Shown: in pieces, positions 27,701 to 37,411 of the stretch | How positions within the stretch are numbered: position 1 is the stretch's first letter | How the letters are laid out: each line of letters opens with the position of its first letter | Source: Herbaspirillum sp. | GTDB taxonomy: Bacteria > Pseudomonadota > Gammaproteobacteria > Burkholderiales > Burkholderiaceae_D | Assembly: GCA_028291765.1 (NCBI GenBank) | Contig: JAQGNR010000238.1 | Coordinates: 1 to 37,456, forward strand | Reading direction: 5' to 3' | Length of the DNA stretch: 37,456 nt | Notes under the pieces: model-generated | What the model was told of the DNA's origin: nothing | Seen by the model: the letters and a program-made list of their open reading frames with translations, nothing else | Databases searched by the model: none | Translations under genes and position numbers: made by a program

Positions 27701-30700
27701 GAGGCTGCTTTCATCCCGGCATTCGGGGCCATATTGAGAGAGGCATCGCCGCGCGATGTTTCGCCGCGCGCCTCCAGCAAGGTTTCGCTTTGCAAATACA
27801 GTTCGCGCAAGGCCTCCAGCGTGCCCGCTTCCGGCGCGCCCCACATGCCGCGGCCGGCGGCTTCCAGCAGCCGTTCGGCAATGGCGTTTTGCGCCCACGG
27901 ATTGGCCTGCTGCAAGAATTCCTGCATGACCGGATCGAAGGCGTAAGTTTGCGCGATCTGCTGATACATCCAGTCGTCCATTACCTGCGCCGTGGCGTCA
28001 TAGCCGAATAAATAATCGACGGTTGCCGTCAGTTCCAGACCACCCTTGTAGCCATGCCGCCGGATGCTGTCGAGCCACTTCGGATTCACCACCCGCGAGC
28101 GGAATACGCGCAGCGTTTCTTCTTTCAGATCGCGCACTTGCGCCCGGGCCGGATCGTGGCTGTCGCCGAAATAATGACGCGGCTGCTGGCCGGTCAGTGC
28201 GCGGATGGTGGCGATCATGCCGCCGTGGAATTGCAGGTAATCGTCGCTATCGAAAATATCATGCTCGCGATTATCCTGATTGTGCAGCGCTACTTGCACC
28301 CCGGCCAGCCTGACGCGGAATGCATCGCGCTGATCGCTGCCCTGCGTGTTGCGGGTGTAGGCATAGCCGCCCCAGTTGACATACGCTTGCGCAAAATCGG
28401 CATCGGATTGCCAGTTTTTCTCCTGGATCAGCGGCAGAATGCCGGCCCCGTAACTGCCCGGCTTGGCGCCGAAAATACGATAAGCGGCACGCGTGGCGGC
28501 GTCGGCTGGCGGCACGCCTTTGGCCAGCCAGTCATCCAATTCGGCCAGATAATGCTTGCGCACGAAATTCTGTTCCGGCGGCTCGTCGAGCAGCAGCACC
28601 AGATTGACCGCATCGTCGATCAGTTCGATTAATTGGGGAAACGCATCGCGGAAGAAGCCGCTGATGCGGGTCGTCACGTCGATGCGCGGCCGCTGCAATT
28701 GCGCCAGCGGTATTGCTTCGACGCCGATCAATTGCCGGTTTTCGGCGCGCCAGAGCGGCCGCACGCCGAGCAGCGCCAATATCTGCGCGACATCGTCGCC
28801 GTGGGTGCGCATGGCGCTGGTGCCCCAAACGCTGATGGCGACGCTTTCCGGGTAAACGCCGGTTTCGCGCAGATAACGCTGCAAGACTTCATTCGATAAT
28901 TGCTGACCGACGCGCCAGGCCGATTGCGACGGCACGCTGCGCGGATCGACCGAATAGAAATTGCGGCCGGTCGGCAGGATATGCGCCATGCCGCGCGTGG
29001 GGGAACCGCTGGGGCCGGCCGGCACGTAAGCACCGGACAAACCGCCCAGCAGATTGCCGATTTCATCCGATGCCCGCGCCAGATTCGGTACCAATTGGGT
29101 GCAGGAAAATTGCAGGATGCGGCGCAGCGCGCTGAAATCCGTTGCAGTCGTTGCAGGCGCAGTGGTCGCCGGAATATTTGCTGGTGCGACTTTCGGCACT
29201 ATGCGCACGCGCTGCCGCGCCTGCGCCAATACGCTGCCGCCAACCGGCATGGCTGAGCGCGCTACGGGTTGCAGCAAACTTTGTCGGATACCCGTGCCAT
29301 CGATTTCCAGACCGTTGAATACATTCGTCAATACGGCATCGATAGCACCGGCGGCGAAGTCATGCTTTTGCAGCGCCGCGAATAATTGCACCGACAACAC
29401 ATCGATCGCTTCCAACGCGTCGGCGCGTGTGACCACCGGATGCTGCGTCAGCCGCGCCAATGCGCCCACCACATTCAGACGGCGGCCTTTCTGATCCAGC
29501 AACATGTCGATCTTCAAACCGAACAGACGGGCGATTTCTTCCTGCAGACCGGGCACGTCCTGATTCGGCAAGCGCGTCAGCGATACCAGCATATCGACGA
29601 TCTGCGCATGATCCGGCGCCTGGCCGAGAATATGCAGACCGTCGCGGATTTGCGCCGCGCCGAGTTCGCACAGATAACCGTCCAGATCTTCAATCAGATG
29701 CGCGACATCGGCGCCGCCCATATTACGCAATTCGGCCGGCAGCGCGGCGTCGTGATCGTGGTCGTCATGGTCGCTGTGATCGTGATCGTGATGGTCATGA
29801 TGATCGTGGCCATGATGATCATGTCCTTCATGCCCATCGCCATGATCGTGATCGTGATGCAGCAATCTGGCCTGCAAATCGGTATCCAGATTGGTTTGCT
29901 TGACCAGCTCCCATATCTGCTGCTGCAATAACGGCAGCTTGCTCGGGTCCAATACTTCAACCTGATAATACTCATCGACCAATTGCGTCAATTGCGCCAG
30001 CGCGCCGTAAGTATCGGCCGTGGTCATCGGCGGCGTCAGATGATCGATCACCACCGCATGCGCGCGCCGCTTGGCTTGCGCGCCCTCGCCCGGATCGTTA
30101 ATGATGAAGGGATAAAACAGCGGCATGTCGGCCAGCAGCGCATCGGGAAAGCATTGCGCCGACAAGCCCACGCCTTTGCCCGGCAGCCATTCCAGCGTGC
30201 CGTGCTTGCCGACGTGCACGATGGCGTCGGCGCGCCAGGTATCGCGCAGCCAGCGGTAGAGCGCGTAATAGTGATGCGTGGGCGGCAGATCCGGCTGGTG
30301 ATAAATCGCATCCGGGTCCATGCCGTAGCCGCGTGGCGGCTGCAAGGCGACGAAGGCGTTACCTAGCTCGATGCCGGCCAGCGTCAGATGCCCATCGTGC
30401 ACATACGCCGTGCCGGGCGCCGGGCCCCATTGCGCCGTCATTTTGGCCTGCATTTCGGGCGGCAAATCGGCCAGCCATGCGGCATATTGCTGCGCCGGCA
30501 CACGGCCGGCCGCCTGCGCCAGTTGTTGCGCGCTCAGATAAATATTGTCGTAGGAGCAGCGGTCGATCAAGGCATGGATCAATGCGGTGCCGCTATCGGG
30601 CAAATCGCCGATGCGATAACCGGCCTCCTGCATGGCGCGCAGAATATGCATCAGCGAAGCCGGCGCATCCAGGCCGACTGCATTGCCGATCTGCGATGCC

Positions 30701-31914
30701 TTGCTGTTGGAATTGGTGAAAATGAAGGCGATCCGCTTCTCGCTGTTGGCCAGTGTTTTGAGACGAGCGAAGCGCGAGGCCAGGCCCGCGATGCGCTGTA
30801 CGCGGTCCGGCAGCGGACGGTATTCGATCATTTGAGCGGCGTTCGCGCCATCGGCCGCCGATGCCTTGAAACTAGGCGATTTAAACGACAGCGGCACCGT
30901 GATAATGCGGCCGTCGAATTCGGGCAGCACCACATTCATCGCCGCGTCGAGCGGATTCATGCCGCGCGGCGATTGCTGCCAATGTTCCAACATCATGCCG
31001 CTGGTCATGGCCTGCAATACCGGGACGTTCAATTGCGCCAGCGCGTTGACCGACCAGCCTGCCGGGGTGGCGCCGCCGGCGCTGATTTCGCCCATCGCAA
31101 ATGCCGTGGTGTTGATCAATACGGCAATTTGGGCATCTCTAAAAAATGTCAGCGCGGTCGGCAGCTGGCCGCTATCGCTGCTGCCACCGCCGCCGGCCCG
31201 CAGCGAAGAAGTGAAGACCGGCAAGACATGCATGCCCTGCCGTTCCAGTGCATCGATCAAGGCATCGATGAAGCGCGTATTGCCGCTGATCCAGTGGGCG
31301 CGATAAAACACGATGCCTACTGCCGGAGAGGATGCTGATAGGGATGCGGACGGCGATGCATCCCGGTGCGCCAGCCAGTCCTGCACGCTGGCCCCTTGCG
31401 CCAGATCCGGATGGTAAATGCCGTGTTCCGGCAGCGCCTGCACCGGCTCATAGCCGAAACCGCTGAGCAGCAGACGATCCGATAAGTAGCGCAGCAATTG
31501 CGCCAGATTGACGCTGCCGCCGGCCTGCAGATACGCCATGACCTGCTGCAGCACATCGGCCGGGACGGTCGATACCGCCGCCAGTTCCGGATCGGGCTCG
31601 CCGGTGCCGCTCACGGCAATCAGATAGACGCCGCTGCGGCTGCCTTGTGCGGCGCGCAGCAATTCGGCGACGCCGGGCACGCTGCCGAGCCGGCCCAGCA
31701 CGCGCAGGATGATGATGCGGCTGGCGGCCAGCTCGCCCTTGAGCAGCGCTGCCATGTCGGCATCGCTTTGCAGGGCCTGCAGATTAATGCCGGCGATGCG
31801 GTCGAAATCGGCCGGTAATTGGGTTAATGCGTGATGCAGTACGGTCAGGTCGTTGGGGGCGTGGGTGAGTACAGCAACGGTTGCGGTTGCCTCGCTGATA
31901 AGGGAATCAGACAT
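27697..31914 (-). CDS. cobN: CobN-type cobaltochelatase large subunit with His/Asp-rich insertion
   Basis: Large subunit of the ATP-dependent chelatase that in the late pathway inserts cobalt into hydrogenobyrinic acid diamide. The start at 31914 ([16 protein letters not shown]) overlaps the ferredoxin stop by eight bases and is preceded by CAGGA. The 1405-residue product is longer than the roughly 1250-1300 usual for CobN. Family marks include [118 protein letters not shown] and [19 protein letters not shown]. At about residues 686-722 it carries 18 His among 37 residues, alternating with Asp, which explains part of the extra length and probably binds metal ions. Mg-chelatase H subunits are related; context favours cobalt. 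Confidence 0.95.
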   Translation of the reverse strand: MSDSLISEATATVAVLTHAPNDLTVLHHALTQLPADFDRIAGINLQALQSDADMAALLKGELAASRIIILRVLGRLGSVPGVAELLRAAQGSRSGVYLIAVSGTGEPDPELAAVSTVPADVLQQVMAYLQAGGSVNLAQLLRYLSDRLLLSGFGYEPVQALPEHGIYHPDLAQGASVQDWLAHRDASPSASLSASSPAVGIVFYRAHWISGNTRFIDALIDALERQGMHVLPVFTSSLRAGGGGSSDSGQLPTALTFFRDAQIAVLINTTAFAMGEISAGGATPAGWSVNALAQLNVPVLQAMTSGMMLEHWQQSPRGMNPLDAAMNVVLPEFDGRIITVPLSFKSPSFKASAADGANAAQMIEYRPLPDRVQRIAGLASRFARLKTLANSEKRIAFIFTNSNSKASQIGNAVGLDAPASLMHILRAMQEAGYRIGDLPDSGTALIHALIDRCSYDNIYLSAQQLAQAAGRVPAQQYAAWLADLPPEMQAKMTAQWGPAPGTAYVHDGHLTLAGIELGNAFVALQPPRGYGMDPDAIYHQPDLPPTHHYYALYRWLRDTWRADAIVHVGKHGTLEWLPGKGVGLSAQCFPDALLADMPLFYPFIINDPGEGAQAKRRAHAVVIDHLTPPMTTADTYGALAQLTQLVDEYYQVEVLDPSKLPLLQQQIWELVKQTNLDTDLQARLLHHDHDHGDGHEGHDHHGHDHHDHHDHDHSDHDDHDHDAALPAELRNMGGADVAHLIEDLDGYLCELGAAQIRDGLHILGQAPDHAQIVDMLVSLTRLPNQDVPGLQEEIARLFGLKIDMLLDQKGRRLNVVGALARLTQHPVVTRADALEAIDVLSVQLFAALQKHDFAAGAIDAVLTNVFNGLEIDGTGIRQSLLQPVARSAMPVGGSVLAQARQRVRIVPKVAPANIPATTAPATTATDFSALRRILQFSCTQLVPNLARASDEIGNLLGGLSGAYVPAGPSGSPTRGMAHILPTGRNFYSVDPRSVPSQSAWRVGQQLSNEVLQRYLRETGVYPESVAISVWGTSAMRTHGDDVAQILALLGVRPLWRAENRQLIGVEAIPLAQLQRPRIDVTTRISGFFRDAFPQLIELIDDAVNLVLLLDEPPEQNFVRKHYLAELDDWLAKGVPPADAATRAAYRIFGAKPGSYGAGILPLIQEKNWQSDADFAQAYVNWGGYAYTRNTQGSDQRDAFRVRLAGVQVALHNQDNREHDIFDSDDYLQFHGGMIATIRALTGQQPRHYFGDSHDPARAQVRDLKEETLRVFRSRVVNPKWLDSIRRHGYKGGLELTATVDYLFGYDATAQVMDDWMYQQIAQTYAFDPVMQEFLQQANPWAQNAIAERLLEAAGRGMWGAPEAGTLEALRELYLQSETLLEARGETSRGDASLNMAPNAGMKAAS

Positions 31915-32245
31915 CCTGGTCTTCCAGAGTAATGACATCGCCGCTACCGAGCCGATGGAAGATCAAGTCTTCGACTTCGCGTCCGTGTTCCAGATGCTCG
32001 CTGACAATGCGGTCGAGCGCGGCTTCGTCCAGGCAGCGGTACCAGGTGCCTTCCGGATAAACCACGAGAATCGGTCCCATGTTCTTGCATGCCACCATGC
32101 AGTGGGTGCGGGTACGTTTGACGCGCAATTCGGGGCGCGCATCGATTTTGCTGCCCATCAGCTCGAACATGGCTTGCGACCGTTCGCCGTTTTCTGTGCA
32201 ACGCGGGCCGGTGCACATGAAGACATGTCTGGTATGAGTTCTCAT
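31907..32245 (-). CDS. Thioredoxin-like 2Fe-2S ferredoxin of the cobalamin operon
   Basis: Small 112-residue ferredoxin of the thioredoxin-like 2Fe-2S family. Cysteines C11 and C16 (CTGPRC, C-x4-C) and C49 and C53 (CMVAC, C-x3-C) match the cluster pattern; [14 protein letters not shown] is also typical. The start at 32245 ([11 protein letters not shown]) places the first Cys at the normal position; readings further upstream enter the riboswitch. It is the first gene behind the riboswitch and overlaps cobN by eight bases. It probably supplies electrons to a reaction in this pathway, for example cobalt reduction before adenosylation or the CbiX cluster; which one cannot be said. Confidence 0.85.
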   Translation of the reverse strand: MRTHTRHVFMCTGPRCTENGERSQAMFELMGSKIDARPELRVKRTRTHCMVACKNMGPILVVYPEGTWYRCLDEAALDRIVSEHLEHGREVEDLIFHRLGSGDVITLEDQDV

Positions 32246-32365
32246 AAACGGTTTTCGAGCCTGCCGCAACTTGGGTGAAATTCTTGTCAAAACAAGGGAA
32301 AAATAAGACGGGTGCGCAGCAAGGCAATCCGCCTGAATCGCCCTCCGCGATACAAACTTGCCAAT

Positions 32366-32535
32366 CACACTGCAGGCCGGTATCCGGGCTCACGAGTTGA
32401 AATGATAGAACGCGCATGGTGCGCTGATCTGCCGCTGTCCGGTTTTGCGCCTTCCCGTGCATTGCACAGTGGCATATCGCAAATACCGTTACTCGATGAC
32501 CGTTGCGGGGGCAGCGTCGGCTTTGCCTGAATTAT
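32366..32535 (-). promoter_or_regulatory. Cobalamin (AdoCbl) riboswitch
   Basis: Read on the minus strand, the conserved blocks come in order: GCTGCCCCCGCAACGGT (32515-32499), the B12 box GCCACTG (32473-32467), GGGAAGGC (32456-32449), and GCCCGGATACCGGCCTGC ending near 32372. CAGGC (32529-32525) can pair with GCCTG (32377-32373) as the closing stem. About 120 bases of expression platform lie before the ferredoxin start, with an 8-bp hairpin (32323-32342) but no clear T-run. GCCTGC of the closing stem is also complementary to GCAGGC at 32264-32259, close to the ferredoxin start, which suggests control of translation. High cobalamin should shut off the operon. Confidence 0.93.
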
Positions 32536-32799
32536 TGCAAAATAGCAACAATAAATAACTGCCTAATCAATCTAACGATTAATTAAGCAATCAAGCGCTG
32601 ATTAAGCGCCGGCGCACCGACTTCCCGTTTAATTTCACCAACGACTGTTGTTGAAACACCTGAAGTTTTGCTACTCGCGCAGTATAGGGGGCGGCCTTTG
32701 AAGTTGCAAGCAGAGGCCAGACAAGCAGGGCGATTGCATGAAGCTTTAACGGTATCGTCGTGGCCGATCATTGATGACTACGCTTAATGCGACCAGACC
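32536..32799 (-). other. Gene-free stretch between solute-binding gene and riboswitch
   Basis: The first 60 bases (32536-32590) are AT-rich and should hold the promoter of the cobalamin operon; no confident -35/-10 pair could be chosen. A small GCGCT/AGCGC hairpin near 32595-32610 might end transcription of the solute-binding gene. A 62-codon open frame (32583-32771) has no recognisable features. Confidence 0.5.
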
Positions 32800-34395
32800 T
32801 TACTTTTCAGTCTTGGCCATGTTCCAGAACACCGGGATCGTAGCCGCCACCGGATTAGTCACGTTCTTGCGTTTGGCCGAAACGACCGAGCGCTCTCCCA
32901 GCGGTATGGTCACGACTTCGTCAATTATCAGGTGCTGGAGTTGTTCCGCGATTTTCTTTTGCTCAGCCAGATCGATGGTACGCGCCAGCTTGAGGCGCAC
33001 GGCTTCGATGGCCGGCACGTCAGGCCAGCCATACCAAGCCTCCGCACCGTTGGCGGCCGCCGTCGGGGAACCCTCCGGGTCGGTGAGCGTGGACAGGGAT
33101 ACTCGGGTGCTGAAGATGTTCCAACCACCCTTGGACACGGGCTCTTTAGATGTGCGGCGCACGTTGACGGTCTGCCAGTCCATCGCCTGCAACTGGACAT
33201 TGAAGCCGGCCTTGCGCAGCGCCTGGGCAATTACGGGAGGCATGGCCGCCAGCGCAGGGACGTCGGTCGGATGCAGGATCACCACGGGCGTACCATCGTA
33301 CTTGGCTGCTTTGAGCATTTCGGCGGCCTTGACAGGATCGCCCTTGACGAATTTGTCGCTATCGACGTTGTTCGCGTACAGGCTGCCGCAGCCGAATACA
33401 GCCGCACAAGTCCGGTAGTATTTCGGATTGCCGACCTGCGCCTGCAGAACAGCCTCCTGGTCGATTGCCCGCAAGGCCGCTTGGCGGATCAACTTGTTGT
33501 TGAATGGCGGCTGCGTGAAGTTAAGCCGCGCGATGTCCTGTGCGCCCTGCTCCTTGAATTCTACGAGCGCGACATCCGGGTTGCTTTCGACCATAGGCAT
33601 CAAGTCCTCCGGCAGATCCTCTACAAAGTCGACCTCCTTGTTCATGAGCGCGTTGACGGCCGTCATCGGGTCGGGCATGGTGACCCATTTCACCCGATCG
33701 ACCCTGACCACTTTGCCGCCGGCCAGCCCGTTAGCCGGTTCGCTGCGCGGCACATAATCCTTGAACTTCTCGAACACTGCCTGCACACCGGGACGGTATT
33801 CGCTGGTAACGAAACGGAACGGGCCCGAACCGATGGTCTCCTTGATCGGCTGGGTGGGCGGCGTTTGCGCCACGCGTTTGGGCATCATGAAAATGGCGAT
33901 ATTGCTCGATTTGGACAAGGCGCGCAGTGCGATGGCCGTCGGTTGTTTGAAGGTCATGCTGAAAGTCTTGGCGTCCACCACCTTCATGTCGACCATCAGG
34001 CTGGTCATCATCTGGCCGAGCTTGTCCAGGGTGGCCCAGCGCTGGATCGAGGCCACGCAATCGTCGGCGGTGACGGGGGCGCCGTCATGCCATTTAAGAC
34101 CGTCGCGCAGCGTGAAGGTGTAGGTCTTGCCGTCCGGCGAGACAGTCCACTTCTCTGCCATTTGCGGTTGCACCACGTCTTTCGCATCACGCGCCAGCAA
34201 GGTGTCGTAGACCATGTAGCCGTAGTCGCGGACGATCTCCGCTGTACTAATCACGGGGTCCAGCGAGCGCAGGCTCGATTGCATCACGGCGGTAATGGTT
34301 TGAGCCTGTGCCGTGGCAGCGCTGCCCAGGCCCAAGGCCATGGTCATCGTGACGGTCCAGACCGTGCGGCGGAGGCTGAATATCGGATGCAGCAT
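32800..34395 (-). CDS. Family 5 extracellular solute-binding protein (peptide/nickel type)
   Basis: Periplasmic ligand-binding protein of the DppA/OppA/NikA class. The 531-residue chain has a signal peptide (RRTVWTVTMTMALGLGSAA, cut probably after AQAQ near residue 32) without a lipobox, then LDPVISTAEIVRDYGYMVYDTL, AEKWTVSPDGKTYTFTLRDGLKWHDG and FSMTFKQPT, typical of the family. A perfect ribosome site AAGGAG precedes the ATG by 8 bases. No permease or ATPase genes accompany it, so it is an orphan here. Its place between two cobalamin clusters could suggest a metal or corrinoid ligand, but family members of this look mostly bind peptides or small organic solutes, and ligand cannot be decided. 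It may be a later insertion into a once continuous cob locus. Confidence 0.9.
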   Translation of the reverse strand: MLHPIFSLRRTVWTVTMTMALGLGSAATAQAQTITAVMQSSLRSLDPVISTAEIVRDYGYMVYDTLLARDAKDVVQPQMAEKWTVSPDGKTYTFTLRDGLKWHDGAPVTADDCVASIQRWATLDKLGQMMTSLMVDMKVVDAKTFSMTFKQPTAIALRALSKSSNIAIFMMPKRVAQTPPTQPIKETIGSGPFRFVTSEYRPGVQAVFEKFKDYVPRSEPANGLAGGKVVRVDRVKWVTMPDPMTAVNALMNKEVDFVEDLPEDLMPMVESNPDVALVEFKEQGAQDIARLNFTQPPFNNKLIRQAALRAIDQEAVLQAQVGNPKYYRTCAAVFGCGSLYANNVDSDKFVKGDPVKAAEMLKAAKYDGTPVVILHPTDVPALAAMPPVIAQALRKAGFNVQLQAMDWQTVNVRRTSKEPVSKGGWNIFSTRVSLSTLTDPEGSPTAAANGAEAWYGWPDVPAIEAVRLKLARTIDLAEQKKIAEQLQHLIIDEVVTIPLGERSVVSAKRKNVTNPVAATIPVFWNMAKTEK

Positions 34396-34836
34396 TGGTA
34401 TATCTCCTTATTTTTATATGCAACGGTTGTTGATATTTTTCGACCCGTAAGAGGGCCACGGTCGTAGCGCTAGGTCGTTCAGCTGCCTTGGACCGGCTTC
34501 CCCGGGGTTGGACAGACAAGGGCGATCGTGAGCCGCCACCAAGATTCAAAACCAATCATTGAACGTCGGTCGTTTGCAATTTTGTAATAGCATGTTGCGT
34601 GCCATCAAAATGGTGGACGCCGATATGAATCAAACGTTCGATACCCCAGGAAGGCCGCATGTCGAGCATGCGCTGCGCTGCACCGCAATGCGCCGCCCGC
34701 ACCTGTACGGTGCGCGTTGTGACATGGGCGCGTCCGCCAGCCGAAGGGAACAGCAGCGGCTAATTACCTTATCCTGCGTGTAGTCCCTTTTCGCCGGATT
34801 TTTATTGCGTTTCGGCAAATACAGCATCCAGACGAC
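34396..34836 (-). other. Gene-free 441-base stretch between cobC and the solute-binding gene
   Basis: No supported gene. It should hold the promoter of the solute-binding gene and the end of the cobT-cobS-cobC unit. Short palindromes are present (GCACCTGTACGGTGC near 34710, GCATGTCGAGCATGC near 34660), but none is followed by a T-run on the minus strand, so no terminator is claimed. No riboswitch motifs are seen. Confidence 0.5.
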
Positions 34837-35406
34837 CTATCGGAAATCGTTATCCGATTGCGGATCCCATATCACGACTTCGCCATAAGCCGGACTGCGC
34901 GTCGCGCCGAGCGCAGCGGCGATTTGTTCGACGCTGCGCTGCGGCGTACAGCACGCCAGCACACGCATGCTGCCCGAATGGGCGACGACGATGATTTGTG
35001 GATCGTTGCGGGCCAGCAAGTCCCGATAAAAGGCATGTACCCGCTGCGTCATTTGCAGCACGCTTTCGCCGCCGCCGGGCCGGTAATGCAGTAAATCGTC
35101 GCGCCAGGCGTTGACCTCGGCGTGCGCGATTTCATCCCAGCGTTGCATTTCCCAAGCACCGAAATTCATTTCCATCAGGCGCGCATCGAAAGTGACCTCG
35201 GCGGCGGGCAAGGCCAGCGCCAGATCGGCGCAGCGGCGCAAAGGGCTGGAGATGACCGGCACACCGGCCAGCGACGGTGGCAACAATGGCAGCGCTGCGG
35301 CCAGCGTAATGGCTTGCTGCACCGGCGCGCAAAGCAGATCGGTGCGGCCGTAACAAACGCCGGCTTCAACTAGCGGCGGCGGATGGCGGATCAGATAGAC
35401 GCGCAT
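34837..35406 (-). CDS. cobC: Alpha-ribazole phosphatase (histidine phosphatase family)
   Basis: Removes the phosphate from alpha-ribazole phosphate or adenosylcobalamin phosphate in nucleotide-loop assembly. The start at 35406 gives MRVYLIRHPPPLVEAGVCYG, where RH (residues 7-8) is the phosphohistidine motif and GVCYGRTDL is typical of CobC; further marks are SSPLRRCADLA, EMNFGAWEMQRWDEI and the second-half VVAHSGSMRVLAC with catalytic His. The 189-residue length fits. Longer readings upstream run through cobS in another frame. It lies 14 bases after the cobS stop. Confidence 0.93.
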   Translation of the reverse strand: MRVYLIRHPPPLVEAGVCYGRTDLLCAPVQQAITLAAALPLLPPSLAGVPVISSPLRRCADLALALPAAEVTFDARLMEMNFGAWEMQRWDEIAHAEVNAWRDDLLHYRPGGGESVLQMTQRVHAFYRDLLARNDPQIIVVAHSGSMRVLACCTPQRSVEQIAAALGATRSPAYGEVVIWDPQSDNDFR

Positions 35407-35420
35407 GCTCGCTTCGCCTC

Positions 35421-36254
35421 TCAGAACCTGAAGGCGGCCGCCAGCCCGAGATAGAACATCGCTTCGCTTGCTTGCTGCACCGCGCCCAGGCAATCGCCGG
35501 TATAGCCGCCGATGCGCTTGACGAACAAGCGGGCCATCCACCAGGTGCTCAATGCCGCCAGCACGATGCCGAACAGCAGGCCGGGCCATGGCAGCCAACC
35601 GCGCCAGACGCTCAGCAGCAGCAGCGGCAACACCGTCAAGGCGCCGATCCAGCATTCCGGCGCGGTAATCTGCGCCGCCAGCGCACGGGCCTTGCCCTCG
35701 GCGCGCAGATACGGCAATGCGCTGATCAAGGGCAGACAGGCCAGCCGCGACAAGGGATGCGCCAGCAGCAGCGCCGCGCATACCTGAGGCCCCGGCAAGG
35801 CGATTAACGCCGCACATTTCAGCGCCAAGGTCAGCACCACGCCGAGGATGCCGAATACGCCGACATGCGAATCGCGCATGATCGCCAAACTGCGTTGCGC
35901 TCTTTCGTTGCCACTACCGCCGGCGCCGAGACCGTCGCAGGTATCGGCCATGCCATCTTCATGCATGGCGCCCGTCAATAGGATGCCGGCGATCACGGCC
36001 AGCAGCACCGCTGCCGTTTGCGGCCAGATTTGCGCGGCAAGCGCATAAACGCCCATGCTCACCAGCGCTACCGGCACGCCGATCGCAGGGAAATAACGAA
36101 TCGCGTGGCGCTGCCAGGCCGCGTCGAAGCCGACCCAGCGCGGGATCGGCAGCCGCGTGAAAAATTGCAGCGCCAGTAAGAACAGACGCAACTGATGCAG
36201 CCAGCCGCTACTGCTGCTTAGGTCCGTATCAGTGGATTCAGGCTGCGGCATCAT
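35421..36254 (-). CDS. cobS: Adenosylcobinamide-GDP ribazoletransferase (cobalamin synthase)
   Basis: Integral membrane enzyme that joins the activated corrin to alpha-ribazole, the last condensing step. The 277-residue product has FLLALQFFTRLPIPRWV (about 27-43), RYFPAIGVPVALVSMGVYAL, the conserved acidic block TGAMHEDGMADTCDGLGAGGSGNERAQ (start and end quoted in parts; the metal site is HEDGMADTCDGL), MRDSHVGVFGILGVVLTL and many membrane segments, ending GGYTGDCLGAVQQASEAMFYL. The start at 36254 (MMPQPESTD) overlaps the cobT end by 17 bases; the second Met is equally possible. Confidence 0.94.
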   Translation of the reverse strand: MMPQPESTDTDLSSSSGWLHQLRLFLLALQFFTRLPIPRWVGFDAAWQRHAIRYFPAIGVPVALVSMGVYALAAQIWPQTAAVLLAVIAGILLTGAMHEDGMADTCDGLGAGGSGNERAQRSLAIMRDSHVGVFGILGVVLTLALKCAALIALPGPQVCAALLLAHPLSRLACLPLISALPYLRAEGKARALAAQITAPECWIGALTVLPLLLLSVWRGWLPWPGLLFGIVLAALSTWWMARLFVKRIGGYTGDCLGAVQQASEAMFYLGLAAAFRF

Positions 36255-37341
36255 CCGCTGCTCCGCTTTTGCCGCTGACGCCGGCGCCATCGAAGGTCGC
36301 CATCTCGCGCAGGAAATTGACTGCGGCGTGCAGCAGCGGCAAGGCCAGCACTGCGCCGGTGCCTTCACCCAGGCGCAGATCGAGCTGCAGCAACGGTCGT
36401 GCGCCAAATTCACTAAGCAAGCGGCGATGCCCCTGCTCATTGGAGCAATGCGAAAACACGCAGTAATCCAGAATCGCCGGCTGCAGGCGGGCCGCGATCA
36501 AGAGTGCGCTGCTGACGATGAAGCCATCGATCAGCAAGACCTTACGCATCGCTGCGGCCTGCAGCATGGCGCCTGTCATCATGGCGATTTCAAAACCGCC
36601 GAAGGTGCGCAAAACTTCCAGCGGTGTATTGGCGTCAGCGTCGGCATTGGCATCGGCGTTGGCGGCATGGCGCTGTACGGCCGCTTCGATCACCTGGCGT
36701 TTATGCGCCACGCCGGCTGCGCCCAGGCCGGTGCCGGCGCCGACGCAATCGGCCACGGCCGCGCCGGTGATCTTATGCATCAGGGCGGCCGCAGCCGTGG
36801 TATTGCCGATCCCCATTTCACCGAAACCGATCACATTGCCTTTGACTTGCGCCGCGGCCGCAATGCCGTGCGCCAACGCCAGTTGGCATTGTTCGACGCT
36901 CATTGCCGGCTCCCGGGCAAAATTGGCGGTACCGAAGGCGACCTTGCGATCGACCAAACCGGGCAGCGCGCCGAAATCGTGGTTGACGCCGGCATCGATC
37001 ACTTGCAATGCACATTGGTTTTGTTTGGCAAACACGTTGATCGCCGCGCCCTGCTGCAGGAAGTTATGCACCATTTGCCAAGTCACGCTTTGCGGAAATA
37101 ACGATATCTGCTCAGCCACCACGCCATGATCGCCGGCGAAGATCAATATCTCCGGCGCCGACAATTGCGGCTGGATCGTGCCCTGGATCAAACCGATCTG
37201 CGCCGCCAGCACTTCCAGCACACCGAGACTGCCGGGCGGTTTGGTCTTGTTGTCGATCGCCGCCGACAGTGCAGCCGAGAGGGCGTGATCCACAGTCGGA
37301 ACAATCGTTGGCAGGGTAAGGGAAAGTGGAATAGTCATCAT
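36238..37341 (-). CDS. cobT: Nicotinate-nucleotide:dimethylbenzimidazole phosphoribosyltransferase
   Basis: Activates dimethylbenzimidazole, the BluB product, to alpha-ribazole phosphate. The 367-residue chain has NKTKPPGSLGVLE (about 31-43), FAGDHGVVAEQIS, GFGEMGIGNTTAAAAL, VGAGTGLGA, FGGFEIAMMTGAML, and RLGEGTGAVLAL with the catalytic Glu. A low-complexity ANADANADADANT stretch near residue 230 replaces a normally short loop. Two Met codons start the frame (37341 and 37338). The C-terminal 5 codons overlap cobS. What regulates this unit lies beyond the right edge; no riboswitch is visible in the 115 bases that remain. Confidence 0.96.
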   Translation of the reverse strand: MMTIPLSLTLPTIVPTVDHALSAALSAAIDNKTKPPGSLGVLEVLAAQIGLIQGTIQPQLSAPEILIFAGDHGVVAEQISLFPQSVTWQMVHNFLQQGAAINVFAKQNQCALQVIDAGVNHDFGALPGLVDRKVAFGTANFAREPAMSVEQCQLALAHGIAAAAQVKGNVIGFGEMGIGNTTAAAALMHKITGAAVADCVGAGTGLGAAGVAHKRQVIEAAVQRHAANADANADADANTPLEVLRTFGGFEIAMMTGAMLQAAAMRKVLLIDGFIVSSALLIAARLQPAILDYCVFSHCSNEQGHRRLLSEFGARPLLQLDLRLGEGTGAVLALPLLHAAVNFLREMATFDGAGVSGKSGAADDAAA

Positions 37342-37411
37342 CGTCAGGTAATTCGATACAGATTCTAGGAGTCCGCAAGATACTATGCTGCGGGAAATTC
37401 GTCATGGCTTT

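Noticed and set aside
29386-29931. + strand frame with a Met/Ile/Val-rich, membrane-like stretch
   Set aside because: The hydrophobic run is just the reverse complement of the His/Asp codons in CobN.
32583-32771. 62-codon open frame between riboswitch and solute-binding gene
   Set aside because: No ribosome site, no recognisable motif, and it overlaps the expected promoter region.
32932-34467. 511-codon open frame on the + strand opposite the solute-binding gene
   Set aside because: It mirrors the codons of a clear family 5 binding protein, has His/Arg/Leu-skewed composition and no family resemblance; such antisense frames are common in high-GC genes.
34837-35817. Long N-terminal extension of cobC suggesting a fusion
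   Set aside because: The extra 137 residues are another frame of cobS; the phosphatase motif starts right after ATG 35406.
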